Assembly: GCA_902563575.1 (NCBI GenBank)
Contig: CACEXV010000001.1
Span: 398,354 to 462,353, forward strand
Direction of reading: 5' to 3'
Source: an uncultured Pelagibacteraceae bacterium
GTDB lineage: Bacteria > Pseudomonadota > Alphaproteobacteria > Pelagibacterales > Pelagibacteraceae
DNA length: 64,000 nt
Shown: one piece after another, positions 42,132 to 51,995 of the stretch
Layout of the letters: each line of letters opens with the position of its first letter
How positions within the stretch are numbered: position 1 is the first letter of the stretch
Notes under the pieces: model-generated
What the model saw: the letters and a program-made list of their open reading frames with translations, nothing else
The model's database searches: none
Told to the model about the DNA's origin: nothing
Made by a program: the position numbers and the translations under genes

Positions 42132-42648
42132 AAATGAGCTCGAAGAGATTATCAGAGTAGATCATGCTGGTGAAAGAGGCGCTATCAAGATCTATGAAGG
42201 TCAACTTTTAGCGCTCAAAACATTTAAGCAAGATGAAGAGCTGAAAAGAAAAATAGAAGACATGAAGGTTCATGAAACTGAGCATTATGAATTCTTTGAT
42301 AGTGAAATAAAAAAAAGAAATATTAAACCAACTAGGTTCCTACCTGTATGGGATTTATTAGGAATAACGTTAGGTTTTGGAACCGCAATGTTAGGTAAAA
42401 AAGCTGCAATGTTATGTACTGCATCCGTAGAGGAAGTAATTGATGATCATTACAAGAGCCAAACTTATAAATTAGGTGATGATGAAAAAGATTTAAAATC
42501 AAAAATAGTTAAGTTTAGACAGGATGAGTTAGACCACAAGGATATTGCTTATGAGGAAGGTGCCACTAAAAAAGGAGTTTACAAAGTTTTAGATAAGGTA
42601 ATTAAAACATCTTCCAGGATCGCAATAGCGATCTCAGAAAAGTACTAA
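42115..42648 (+). CDS. coq7: Demethoxyubiquinone hydroxylase
   Basis: 177 aa; IIRVDHAGERGAIKIYEGQL, ASVEEVIDDHY, FRQDELDHKDIA di-iron motifs. Confidence 0.95.
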   Translation: MKKTNKNELEEIIRVDHAGERGAIKIYEGQLLALKTFKQDEELKRKIEDMKVHETEHYEFFDSEIKKRNIKPTRFLPVWDLLGITLGFGTAMLGKKAAMLCTASVEEVIDDHYKSQTYKLGDDEKDLKSKIVKFRQDELDHKDIAYEEGATKKGVYKVLDKVIKTSSRIAIAISEKY

Positions 42649-43218
42649 TTAAGGTTCAAGTTCTATATCCCAATAAAGATAATCCATCCAACTTTCATGT
42701 AAAAAATTCGGAGGAAAATTTCTGCCATTTCTATGAAGGTCATCCACTGTTGGTCTGTAAGGTTTATTAGAAAGCTTCATTCCACTCTTTTCATAAAGCT
42801 TTCCACCTTTTTTTACGTTGCAAGTTGAACAAGCTGTTACAACATTCTCCCAATCAGTTATACCTCCTTTAGACTTCGGCAATAAGTGATCGAAAGTTAA
42901 ATCTTTTTTATCTCCACAATATTGGCATGCAAACTTATCTCTTAAAAAAACGTTGAACCTTGTAAAATTCGGATTATCTGAAGGTTTTATAAAATTTTTT
43001 AATGCTATAACACTCGGTAAATTCATTTCAAAGGATGGGCTTCTGATTTTTCTTTTGTAGTTTGAAACAATACTTACTCGATCTAAAAAAACTGACTTAA
43101 CAGCATCCTGCCAACACCACAATGAAAGTGGGTAGTAACTTAAAGGTCTAAAGTCCGCATTCAATACTAAAGCGGGACATTTTTCTAAAGGTACTCGATC
43201 ATTAGAAGAAATAATCAT
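42649..43218 (-). CDS. HNH endonuclease family protein
   Basis: 189 aa; CQYCGDKKDLTFDHLLPKSKGGITDWENVVTACSTCNVKKGGK. Confidence 0.92.
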   Translation of the reverse strand: MIISSNDRVPLEKCPALVLNADFRPLSYYPLSLWCWQDAVKSVFLDRVSIVSNYKRKIRSPSFEMNLPSVIALKNFIKPSDNPNFTRFNVFLRDKFACQYCGDKKDLTFDHLLPKSKGGITDWENVVTACSTCNVKKGGKLYEKSGMKLSNKPYRPTVDDLHRNGRNFPPNFLHESWMDYLYWDIELEP

Positions 43219-43269
43219 AATTAAAAGTTATCTGAAACTTAAAACTATATCAAGATGTAATTTTGGCAA

Positions 43270-43923
43270 TTAATATAAATTTTTTTTTATAAACTCCAAC
43301 CCTAAGCTTGATCCTTCTTGAGGTATCCTATGTTCGCAATTTTTAAAGGATTTTAGCTCAACTGGATAATTATTTTTAATGAAAAATTCTTTTGCCTCTA
43401 GAAAAAAATTTATTGGTACAATTTCGTCTTTATCCCCATGCATCAAAATGACTTTTGGTCTTGATACAATATTTTTAGATAAGTGCTCAGTATCAATTAT
43501 TTTTCCTGAATAACCTATTATAGAATTAATTTTATCTTTTCTTTTGATGCCTGTCTGTAAAGATATCATACATCCTTGACTGAATCCTCCTAATATTATT
43601 TTGTTAGCATCTAAATTATTTCTAACTTTCACTTCATCAATTAATTCATTAAGTTTCATCTCCGCAACAAGAGATTTAGTTAAAATTTGTTGTTTGCTCT
43701 GATCCATTAAATCAAACCATTGATAACCGACTGAACTGACAGCACACTTTTCTGGAGCATTAGGGCATAGAAATATAGTATCCGGTAAATAATTTTTCCA
43801 ATAATTCGCCAATATTGAAATATCGTTACCATCACCACCATAACCATGACAAAGTATCACTGCATTTTTTGGTTTTTGTTTTGAAATAGGATTAATAATT
43901 GTTGTATTCAACGAGTAGCTCAT
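43270..43923 (-). CDS. Carboxylesterase/phospholipase-like alpha/beta hydrolase (abhydrolase_2)
   Basis: 217 aa; VILCHGYGGDGNDI, ILGGFSQGCMISLQTG, MHGDKDEIVP. Confidence 0.9.
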   Translation of the reverse strand: MSYSLNTTIINPISKQKPKNAVILCHGYGGDGNDISILANYWKNYLPDTIFLCPNAPEKCAVSSVGYQWFDLMDQSKQQILTKSLVAEMKLNELIDEVKVRNNLDANKIILGGFSQGCMISLQTGIKRKDKINSIIGYSGKIIDTEHLSKNIVSRPKVILMHGDKDEIVPINFFLEAKEFFIKNNYPVELKSFKNCEHRIPQEGSSLGLEFIKKNLY

Positions 43924-43938
43924 GATAGTAAGCTTATT

Positions 43939-44139
43939 ATGTCGGAGTTTATTTTTAATCTAATTGGTTTCACATTATTAGGTGCTGTTGCCATTGTTTT
44001 AATTTTGGGTATTTATACTTTATTTAAAGGTGGAAGTACCAGCAAAAAATACTCAAATAAGTTAATGCAATTAAGGGTGCTTTTACAATTTATAGCAATA
44101 ATTATTCTTGTAATTTTGGCTTATTTTTTCAAAGATTAA
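43939..44139 (+). CDS. HIG1-domain/twin-TM small protein
   Basis: 66 aa; two TM segments flanking GIYTLFKGGSTSKKYSNKLMQLRVLLQ. Confidence 0.75.
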   Translation: MSEFIFNLIGFTLLGAVAIVLILGIYTLFKGGSTSKKYSNKLMQLRVLLQFIAIIILVILAYFFKD

Positions 44140-44662
44140 TTTTTTTTTCTAGCAACTCAATTAATTTTTTAGAATTAAAATCAATTTCTCCGATAGCTCT
44201 TGCAAACTCATTTCCAGATTTGTCTATAAAAATAGTTGTTGGAAGACCTCGCATTCTAAATTTTTTTGCTAAATTAAATTCGGGATCAAAGTAAATTTTG
44301 ATATTATTAATTTTCAAATCATTATAAAAATTTTGCACCTTTTTAATATTCGGTTTTTCCATATTTATTGCATATACTTTTAAATTAGGTAATTTTCTTG
44401 ATAATTCGCTTAAAGATGGCATTTCTTTTTTGCATGGAGCACACCAAGTAGCCCAAAAATTTAATACCACGATGTTGCCTTTATTTTGATTTAGATCCAC
44501 GTCTTGGAGATTGAAATCTTTGAATTTTATATTCTTAATAAGAATAGGACTTTCGTGAACACTAAAATTCTTGATAATTTGTTGATCTGCATACGAATAA
44601 GAGCAGATAAATGTAATTAACAAAGTGTGAATATAGGCTTTAAAAGATTTACTAATTTTCAT
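44129..44662 (-). CDS. TlpA/ResA-like periplasmic thioredoxin-fold protein
   Basis: 177 aa; signal peptide, VLNFWATWCAPCKKEMPSL, MRGLPTTIFIDKSG. Confidence 0.93.
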   Translation of the reverse strand: MKISKSFKAYIHTLLITFICSYSYADQQIIKNFSVHESPILIKNIKFKDFNLQDVDLNQNKGNIVVLNFWATWCAPCKKEMPSLSELSRKLPNLKVYAINMEKPNIKKVQNFYNDLKINNIKIYFDPEFNLAKKFRMRGLPTTIFIDKSGNEFARAIGEIDFNSKKLIELLEKKINL

Positions 44663-44690
44663 ATTAATTTAAATTGAATAACATACTAAA

Positions 44691-46076
44691 ATGAAAAATA
44701 AAAATAAAACCGTATGGTCAAAAAGACTTAAAGGATCACCTTCAAAGTTATTTGAAAGAATAGGTGCGTCAGTTCATATTGATAAAAGGTTGTATAAGCA
44801 AGATATTTTTGCTTCAAAAGTGCATACTCAAATGCTTATAAAACAAAAAATTATTCCGATTAAAGATGGAAATAAAATTATAGCTGGATTAAAAAAAATT
44901 GAAAAACTTATTGATAATAAAAAATTTCAGTTTGAAGCTAAGTATGAAGATATTCATTTAAATATTGAAAAAAAACTTTTTGAAATTATTGGCCCCTCTG
45001 CAGGCTTTCTTCATACCGCTAGATCCAGAAATGATCAAGTAGTAACAGATTTTAAATTATGGGTTAAAAAGTCAACTAACGAAATTATTTATGAGATTAG
45101 TAAATTAATGAAATCTATTCTTTTAAAATCAGAAAAGAATATAGATACTGTAATGCCAGGGTTTACTCATTTGAAAAATGCTCAGCCAGTGTCTTTTGCT
45201 CATTATCTCTTAGCTTATTTTGAAATGTTAAAAAGAGATAGAAAGAGATTTAATAATAATTTAGATTTATTAGATGAGTCACCGCTAGGAGTCGCGGCAT
45301 TATCAGGTACATCTTACAACATAGATAGATTTTATACCTCCCAAAAACTTGGTTTTAAGCAACCGACTTCTAATTCTATTGATACGGTTTCGGATAGGGA
45401 TTTTGCTATAGATTTTCTTTATGCTTGTGCAGTTTGTGCGATGCATTTATCTAGGTTGGCAGAAGACTTTATCATATTGAATTCAGACGCTTATAAATTA
45501 ATTGATTTTAATGATAAAATGTTAACTGGATCATCAATTATGCCACAAAAAAAGAACCCTGATCCAGCTGAATTAATCAGAGGAAGAACCGGGATTAATT
45601 ACGGAAAACTTAATTCTATGCTTACTATTATGAAAGGTTTGCCAATATCTTATTTCAAAGATTTGCAAGATGACAAATCTTTGGTTTTCGATGGATTTGA
45701 CACATTGAAAGATACCCTTTCATTAAGTTCTGAATTAATTAAAAATCTTAAACCCAATAAAAAAAGAATGTTAAATATGGCAAATAGTGGTTTTACTACT
45801 GCAACCGATTTTGCAGATTATTTAGTAAAACAAAAAAAGATTCCGTTCAGGGAATCATACAACATTTCCTCAAAATTAGTAAACTACGCAGAAAAAAAAG
45901 ATAAGAATCTGAGCGAACTTAGTTTTGATGAAGTAAAAAAGTTTTATAAGAATTTAGATAAAAAGATATTACAAATATTTGAGGTAAAAAATTCAATGAA
46001 CTCCAAAAAATCATATGGAGGAACTTCGAGCAAAAATGTAAGAAACATGATCAAAAGATATAAAAAAGATCTATGA
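44691..46076 (+). CDS. argH: Argininosuccinate lyase
   Basis: 461 aa; TARSRNDQVVTDFKLW, MPGFTHLKNAQPVSFAHYL, GSSIMPQKKNPDPAELIRG. Confidence 0.98.
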   Translation: MKNKNKTVWSKRLKGSPSKLFERIGASVHIDKRLYKQDIFASKVHTQMLIKQKIIPIKDGNKIIAGLKKIEKLIDNKKFQFEAKYEDIHLNIEKKLFEIIGPSAGFLHTARSRNDQVVTDFKLWVKKSTNEIIYEISKLMKSILLKSEKNIDTVMPGFTHLKNAQPVSFAHYLLAYFEMLKRDRKRFNNNLDLLDESPLGVAALSGTSYNIDRFYTSQKLGFKQPTSNSIDTVSDRDFAIDFLYACAVCAMHLSRLAEDFIILNSDAYKLIDFNDKMLTGSSIMPQKKNPDPAELIRGRTGINYGKLNSMLTIMKGLPISYFKDLQDDKSLVFDGFDTLKDTLSLSSELIKNLKPNKKRMLNMANSGFTTATDFADYLVKQKKIPFRESYNISSKLVNYAEKKDKNLSELSFDEVKKFYKNLDKKILQIFEVKNSMNSKKSYGGTSSKNVRNMIKRYKKDL

Positions 46077-46195
46077 AAAATTTAATATTGTCCATAATTA
46101 TTTTTTTTCTTTTTATTTCTTCATGTGGAAAAAAGTCAGATCCAAAGTTTAGTGAAAAAAAAGAAAAATATAACTATATTGAGCTACAATTATGA
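46073..46195 (+). CDS. lptM: LptM-like small lipoprotein, 40 aa (MKNLILSIIIFFLFISSCGKKSDPKFSEKKEKYNYIELQL)
   Basis: Manual translation; signal plus lipobox-like FISSC then GKKSDP; overlaps argH stop and lysA start. Absent from ORF track. Confidence 0.8.
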   Translation: MKNLILSIIIFFLFISSCGKKSDPKFSEKKEKYNYIELQL

Positions 46196-47415
46196 TTAAT
46201 TATAAAAGAAATAAATTATCAGTTGAAAATAAATATGTTTTGAAAATTGCAAAAAATAATCAAACACCATTTTATTTATATTCCGCTAAAGCTATAAAAG
46301 ATAATTTTGAACAGTTTTGTAGAGTATTTAAAAAAATAAATCCTTTGATTTGCTTCTCAGTCAAATCGAATTCTAACCCAAAAATATTGAGAATGCTTAA
46401 AGGTCTCGGCGCTGGAGCTGATGTTGTCTCTGGTGGGGAGTTATTAAAAGTTTTAAATGCTGGAATAAGCCCTAAAAAGATAGTTTTTTCTGGTGTTGGA
46501 AAAAGCACTGATGAATTAAAGATGGCAATTAAAAGAAAAATTTTGTTGATTAATGCAGAGTCATATAGTGAAATTGCTTTGATAAATAAATTATCTAAAT
46601 CAAGTAAAAGAAAAACATCTATTGGTTTAAGATTAAACCCTGATATAGACGCAAAAACTCTTGGAAAAATTTCAACAGGCAGAGCAGAGGATAAGTTCGG
46701 GTTATCGAGAAAAAAACTATTAGAAGTATGTAAAAATTTAAAAGAATTTAAACATATTGAATTAAATTCTTTGAGTGTACATATTGGTAGTCAAATACTA
46801 ACAGATGTTCCTTTTAAAAAAACTTTAAAAGTAATAGAGGAAATAATTAGAAAAACAAAAACTCATTTTAAATTTATTGATTTAGGTGGCGGTTTTGGTA
46901 TTTCCTATAGTTCTAAAGAAAAAAGGATTAAATTAGATAAATATTCTAATCTAGTTGATAAGTTTAAGAAAAAGTATAATTGCAATATCATTTTTGAGCC
47001 CGGTAGAGCAATTATCGGGAATACAGGTATATTGGTTTCAAAAATACAATACATCAAAAATTCTAATTCAAAATCTTTTGTTATTATTGATGCCGGAATG
47101 AATGATTTTATGCGGCCAGCACTTTACGGCGCATATCATTCTATAGTTCCTTTAATAAAATCGAAAGGTCGAAGCATGAAAAATTTAGAATTTGTTGGTC
47201 CAATATGCGAAACAAGCTGTAAATTTTCAAGTTACAAAAAATATTATAAAATAAAAGAAGAAGATTATGTGGCTATATTGGATGTTGGTGCATATGGGTC
47301 AGTATTATCTTCTAATTACAATACAAAACCACTTCCCGCTGAAATCTTAATCGATAACAATCATGTGAAAATAATCAGGAAGAGACAAACTTTATCTGAA
47401 ATTATAAAAAACTAA
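46192..47415 (+). CDS. lysA: Diaminopimelate decarboxylase
   Basis: 407 aa; TPFYLYSAKAIKDNF, CFSVKSNSNPKIL, FVGPICETSCKF. Confidence 0.97.
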   Translation: MINYKRNKLSVENKYVLKIAKNNQTPFYLYSAKAIKDNFEQFCRVFKKINPLICFSVKSNSNPKILRMLKGLGAGADVVSGGELLKVLNAGISPKKIVFSGVGKSTDELKMAIKRKILLINAESYSEIALINKLSKSSKRKTSIGLRLNPDIDAKTLGKISTGRAEDKFGLSRKKLLEVCKNLKEFKHIELNSLSVHIGSQILTDVPFKKTLKVIEEIIRKTKTHFKFIDLGGGFGISYSSKEKRIKLDKYSNLVDKFKKKYNCNIIFEPGRAIIGNTGILVSKIQYIKNSNSKSFVIIDAGMNDFMRPALYGAYHSIVPLIKSKGRSMKNLEFVGPICETSCKFSSYKKYYKIKEEDYVAILDVGAYGSVLSSNYNTKPLPAEILIDNNHVKIIRKRQTLSEIIKN

Positions 47416-48122
47416 TGCAGTTTTTAAAATCATTGATATTCAATTTTTTTTTGTTCTTTGGTATTGCCTTAGTTTTAATAATTGCGTTCCCCACTTTAGC
47501 ACTCCCAAAAAAAAGCACCTTATCGTTTGGAAAGTTTTTAGCTCACTATGTAATATTTCTTGTGGAAAATATTTTGAGATCAAAAGTAATTTTTAATGGT
47601 TTAGAAAATTTAAAAAAAAAGGAAAAATTCTTCATTGCTTCTGCACACCAATCCATGTTCGAAACATTCGCACTTCAAGCGCCAATAAATTATCCAATTT
47701 TTATCTTGAAGAGGGAACTTCTTAGAATTCCTTTATTTGGTTGGTATTTAAGAAAAATTAATTCAATTGAAATAATAAGAGATACAACTACAAAAGAAAA
47801 TTTAGGTTTCTTTGAAAAAATTAAAAATACTTTATCTGTAGAGAAAAGGCCATTACTGATCTTTCCTCAGGGAACAAGAGTCAAATTAGGTGAAAGAGTT
47901 CCATTTAAAAAAGGTGTCGGTAAAATTTATGAAACTTTAAATATGGCCTGTGTGCCGGTAGCTTTAAACTCTGGCAAAGTGTGGCCAAAAAATAGTTTCC
48001 TAAAATATAATGGAGATATTATAATCACCTTCTTAGAGCCTATCGAACCTGGGAAAGACCGCAAAGAATTTATGGAAGAATTGGAAAACAAAATCTATAT
48101 GGAGTCAGAAAAATTAATTTAA
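47415..48122 (+). CDS. plsC: 1-acyl-sn-glycerol-3-phosphate acyltransferase
   Basis: 235 aa; SAHQSMFETFAL (HX4D-like, Glu variant), IFPQGTRVKLGE. Confidence 0.9.
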   Translation: MQFLKSLIFNFFLFFGIALVLIIAFPTLALPKKSTLSFGKFLAHYVIFLVENILRSKVIFNGLENLKKKEKFFIASAHQSMFETFALQAPINYPIFILKRELLRIPLFGWYLRKINSIEIIRDTTTKENLGFFEKIKNTLSVEKRPLLIFPQGTRVKLGERVPFKKGVGKIYETLNMACVPVALNSGKVWPKNSFLKYNGDIIITFLEPIEPGKDRKEFMEELENKIYMESEKLI

Positions 48123-49024
48123 CTTTTTTTTCTGCCAAAATCTGGTTTATCAGTATCCTGCCCAGCTTTAATAATATCTTCCCTTACAGTTTTTGTTAAT
48201 TTAAAAATATTAAGTAATTTCGTACTATCTCCTCTACGAATTGCATTTTTAAATTTATTTATATTTTTAACAAACAAGCTTAGAATCTTAACCATATTGT
48301 CTGAATTATCCAAAAATATATCCTTCCACATTATTGGATTAGACGAAGCTATTCTGGTAAAATCTCTTAAGCCGCCAGCGCTATATTTTACAATTTCTTT
48401 TTTAGATTTATTGTCATTTTGAATTGCAGTAATTACTAAATTATATGCTATCGCATGAGGTAAATGACTTGTCAGAGATAAGATGTGGTCATGTTCTGAG
48501 AAGCTCATAATTTTAACTTTGCTTCCTAATTTCATCCAAAATTTTTCTAATTTTATAAGGTCATTCTTTTTTGATTTTTTTGATGGAGATAAAACGCACC
48601 ATCGTCCCTTAAAAAGATTTAGGTCACCAGCTTCTGGTCCACTCTCCTCAGTTCCTGCAATTGGATGGGAAGCGATCCAGGATACGTTCTTAATTTTTAG
48701 TTTTTTTGTGACATCGTTAATTTTTCTTTTAACTGACCCTGTGTCTGTAAGTATTGTACCCACTTTGAGATTATCTTTTATCGCCCTTAATATTCCATCA
48801 TATGCACTTAATGGAGAGGCGATAATAACTAAATCCGCTCCAATAACTGATTTTTTTAAATTTGCTGAAATATTATTGCATAAATTTTTTCTTTTTAAAT
48901 ACCTTCTAACAGATATTGACTTATCAAAGACAGTTATTTTCTTTGATAATTTCTTTTTTTTTACAGACCTTAAAATTGAAGAGCCAATTAATCCGCAACC
49001 TATTATGCAAATATTTTTAAACAT
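48119..49024 (-). CDS. tyrA: Prephenate/arogenate dehydrogenase
   Basis: 301 aa; ICIIGCGLIGSSILR, ASHPIAGTEESGPEAG, SLTSHLPHAIAY. Confidence 0.93.
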   Translation of the reverse strand: MFKNICIIGCGLIGSSILRSVKKKKLSKKITVFDKSISVRRYLKRKNLCNNISANLKKSVIGADLVIIASPLSAYDGILRAIKDNLKVGTILTDTGSVKRKINDVTKKLKIKNVSWIASHPIAGTEESGPEAGDLNLFKGRWCVLSPSKKSKKNDLIKLEKFWMKLGSKVKIMSFSEHDHILSLTSHLPHAIAYNLVITAIQNDNKSKKEIVKYSAGGLRDFTRIASSNPIMWKDIFLDNSDNMVKILSLFVKNINKFKNAIRRGDSTKLLNIFKLTKTVREDIIKAGQDTDKPDFGRKKS

Positions 49025-50101
49025 TTACTGCCTTTTTAAGAGCTTTTAAAAATTTAATATTTTCTTTAGAACTTCCAATGGTTACACGTAATGAGTTTTT
49101 AATTTTATAAACTTCCATCTTTCTAACTAAAATACCGGCGTTAGCTAATCTAAGAAAAATTTTTTTCGAGTTTTTTTTAACCTTGTCAAAATTTATTAGC
49201 ATAAAATTCGCGTGACCATAGTTAGTCTCTATATTTAGGCTTTGAAATATTTTAAAAAACTTTTTTGCCCACTTACTGACGTGTTTAATTTCTTTTCTTA
49301 ACCATTTGGTATCTTTAACAGATGCTGATGCAGCGAATAATGCAGCCCTATTTACATTAAAAGGAGGTTTTAACATATTTAAAGATTTAATGATTTCATT
49401 CGAGGAATATCCCCAACCTACTCGTAATCCAGCCAAGCCATATATTTTGGAAAAAGTTCTAGTAACTAAAACATTTTTATAATTTTTGAAAAGATTAAGA
49501 CCGGACTCAAAGTTTTTATTAATTTGAGCATATTCGAAGTATGCATCGTCAACCACAAGCAAAATATTTTTTCTTAATTTTTTTCTTAGTTTTAAAATAT
49601 CTTTCTTTGAAATATAAGTTCCCGTTGGGTTATTAGGATTTGCCAAAAATACTAGCTTAGTTTTATTTGTTACTTTAGCTAAGATATTTGCAACAGATAC
49701 CTTTAAATCTTTTTCTTTAGCATAAACAATTTTGCTCCGTTTATTTTACTGTAAATTCTATATATTATAAAACTAAATTGAGGAACAATTACTTCATCTC
49801 CTTTTCTAATAAAAGCTTTGCATATTAATTCAAATATTTGATCTGATCCTGAACCTAAAATAATTCTTTTGAAATCTAAATGAAACTTTTTTGCTAATAA
49901 TTTTCTCAAAAACGTACCGTCAGAATCTGGGTATCTTTTAAAATTATTTGCTACTTTTTTATACTCTTGGATTGCTTTTGGGCTTGGTCCTAAAGCAGAC
50001 TCGTTGGCTGACAATTTTACTTTGGCTACCTTTTGCTTAAATAAGCTTAACCCAGCCACGTATTTTTCTGCATTTATCTTGTTTGCTTTTGGAAAACTCA
50101 T
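49017..50101 (-). pseudogene. hisC: Histidinol-phosphate aminotransferase, reading frame split by one-base deletion (or sequence error)
   Basis: Two ORFs (49703..50101 and 49017..49646) are consecutive parts of one HisC; adding one A at the run 49730..49733 gives continuous [43 protein letters not shown]. Confidence 0.88.
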
Positions 50102-50191
50102 AATTAGTATTTTTTTATATAAAAAATATCAATATTGCTATAACTCTTTGCATACTAATTTGACAAGTTTAAGACGATTTAGTACTAATTC

Positions 50192-50245
50192 GAAGCGCTG
50201 ATTTAACCAAATTGCAAGCGCAGAATAAATTTTGCTAAAAAGGGT
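50192..50245 (+). ncRNA. SAM-II-like (metA-type) riboswitch
   Basis: AAGCGCTGATTTAACCAAATTGCAAGCGCAGAATAAATTTTGCTAAAAAGGG carries the SAM-II core; P1 GCGCT/AGCGC pairs; located upstream of metX. Confidence 0.85.
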
Positions 50246-50249
50246 AGAT

Positions 50250-50275
50250 GCCCAGTTTAGCTGGGCTTTTTTTTT
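50250..50275 (+). terminator. Intrinsic terminator in metX leader
   Basis: GCCCAG-TTTAG-CTGGGC followed by nine T; ends 2 nt before metX ATG. Confidence 0.85.
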
Positions 50276-50277
50276 GG

Positions 50278-51411
50278 ATGAATATAAAACTTGAAAATAT
50301 TAGAAAACTTGAAGTTTCAAAACCACTAAAACTAGATTGTGGAAAAACAATAAATAATTTTCCTCTTGCATATGAAACCTATGGAAAATTAAACGCAGAC
50401 AAAAATAATGCGATACTCGTTTTCCATGCTCTTACTGGTGATCAATATGTTACAGGAACCAACCCTATTACCAATAAAGAAGGATGGTGGGTTACTGCCG
50501 TGGGTCCTGGCAAAGCAATAGATACAAACAAATATTTTGTTATTTGTGCTAATGTAATAGGAGGCTGTATGGGTTCACTAGGTCCCAGAAATATTAACCC
50601 TGAAACTAATCAGCCTTATGGATTAAATTTTCCAGTAATTACTATAAGAGACATGGTCAGAGCGCAAGAAACTTTACTTGAAAATCTTGGTATTAAAAAA
50701 CTACTTTGTGCTACAGGTGGCTCTATGGGCGGGATGCAATTACTTCAATTCTGCTCAACTTTTCCTGATAAAACTTTTTCAGCTATTCCAATTGCTTGTA
50801 GCGCAAGTCATAGTGCACAAAACATTGCCTTAAATGAATTGGCTCGTCAATCAATAATGGCTGACCCTGTGTGGGATAACGGAAAATATTTTCTTAAGAA
50901 TGTTCAGCCAAAGAATGGTTTAGCGGTAGCAAGGATGGTTGGGCATATAAGTTATTTATCCGAAAAAGGTATGCAGGAAAAATTTGGACGTAAACTACAA
51001 GAAAAGGCTGATTACGAATTTAGTTTTAATGCAGATTTCCAAGTCGAAAGCTATTTGAGACATCAGGGTTACGCATTTGTTGAAAGGTTCGATGCAAATT
51101 CAATTTTGTATATAACCAGAGCCATGGATTATTTTGATCTATCAAAACAATTTAAGGGAGGCTTAGTTGAAGCTTTCAAAAATCAGAGAACAAAATTTTT
51201 GGTAATATCTTTCTCGTCTGATTGGCTTTACACAACTAAGGATAATAAAGATATAGTTATTGCCTTAAATGCATCTGGTGCAGATGTCTCATATTCTGAG
51301 ATAGTTACAGATAAAGGGCACGACTCTTTCTTACTAGATGAACCAGATTTTTTAAAAACATTGAAGGGTTTTATAGACTCTATGTATGAGAAATTTAAAA
51401 ATGAAAAGTGA
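50278..51411 (+). CDS. metX: Homoserine O-acetyl/succinyltransferase (MetX type)
   Basis: KPLKLDCGKTINNFPLAYETYGKLN, CATGGSMGGMQLLQF. Track start 50248 lies within the leader terminator; ATG at 50278 chosen. Confidence 0.93.
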   Translation: MNIKLENIRKLEVSKPLKLDCGKTINNFPLAYETYGKLNADKNNAILVFHALTGDQYVTGTNPITNKEGWWVTAVGPGKAIDTNKYFVICANVIGGCMGSLGPRNINPETNQPYGLNFPVITIRDMVRAQETLLENLGIKKLLCATGGSMGGMQLLQFCSTFPDKTFSAIPIACSASHSAQNIALNELARQSIMADPVWDNGKYFLKNVQPKNGLAVARMVGHISYLSEKGMQEKFGRKLQEKADYEFSFNADFQVESYLRHQGYAFVERFDANSILYITRAMDYFDLSKQFKGGLVEAFKNQRTKFLVISFSSDWLYTTKDNKDIVIALNASGADVSYSEIVTDKGHDSFLLDEPDFLKTLKGFIDSMYEKFKNEK

Positions 51412-51994
51412 ATTTAAAGTAATCGCAAATTTGTTGCCTGACAATACTAGAGTATTAGATGTAGGTTGTGGGGACGGATCCTTAATGAGTTTGCTTAGGA
51501 AAGATAAAAACATAGAAGTTAGAGGTTTAGAGCTTAATCAAAATAATGTACAGCAATGTATTCATAAAGGTCTACCTGTTATTCAAGGTGATGCAGAAAC
51601 AGAACTTCACCAATTTCCTAATCAATCTTTTGATTACGTAATTTTGAGTCAAACACTTCAAGCTTTTTATGATCCGAACAAAGTTATGAGGGAACTTTTG
51701 AGAATTGGCAAATCAGTTATAGTTTCAATACCAAATTTTGGATTCTGGAAAGTAAGAATAAATCTTCTTTTTTTTGGAAAAATGCCAGTAACAAAAACTT
51801 TACCAAACACTTGGTATAATACTCCCAATTTGCATATGTGCACCATTAAAGATTTATTTAATTATTGCGAGGAGAAAAAAATAAAAATAAAAAAAGTTAT
51901 AGGTATAAATAATGATAAAACTTCTCTCATAAAAAATAGCAACCTGGAAATTAAGAATCTTTTTTCAGAAATAGGAATTTTTTTAATTGGATAA
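51401..51994 (+). CDS. metW: MetW methyltransferase-like protein
   Basis: VLDVGCGDGSLMSLLRKD, QTLQAFYDPNKVMRELLRIGK; ATG at 51401 (MKSEFKVIANLLPDN) preferred. Confidence 0.93.
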   Translation: MKSEFKVIANLLPDNTRVLDVGCGDGSLMSLLRKDKNIEVRGLELNQNNVQQCIHKGLPVIQGDAETELHQFPNQSFDYVILSQTLQAFYDPNKVMRELLRIGKSVIVSIPNFGFWKVRINLLFFGKMPVTKTLPNTWYNTPNLHMCTIKDLFNYCEEKKIKIKKVIGINNDKTSLIKNSNLEIKNLFSEIGIFLIG

Positions 51995-51995
51995 T

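Noticed and set aside
50248-50277. N-terminal extension MPSLAGLFFW of MetX
   Set aside because: Translated from the intrinsic terminator hairpin and T run in the leader; ATG at 50278 is the plausible start.
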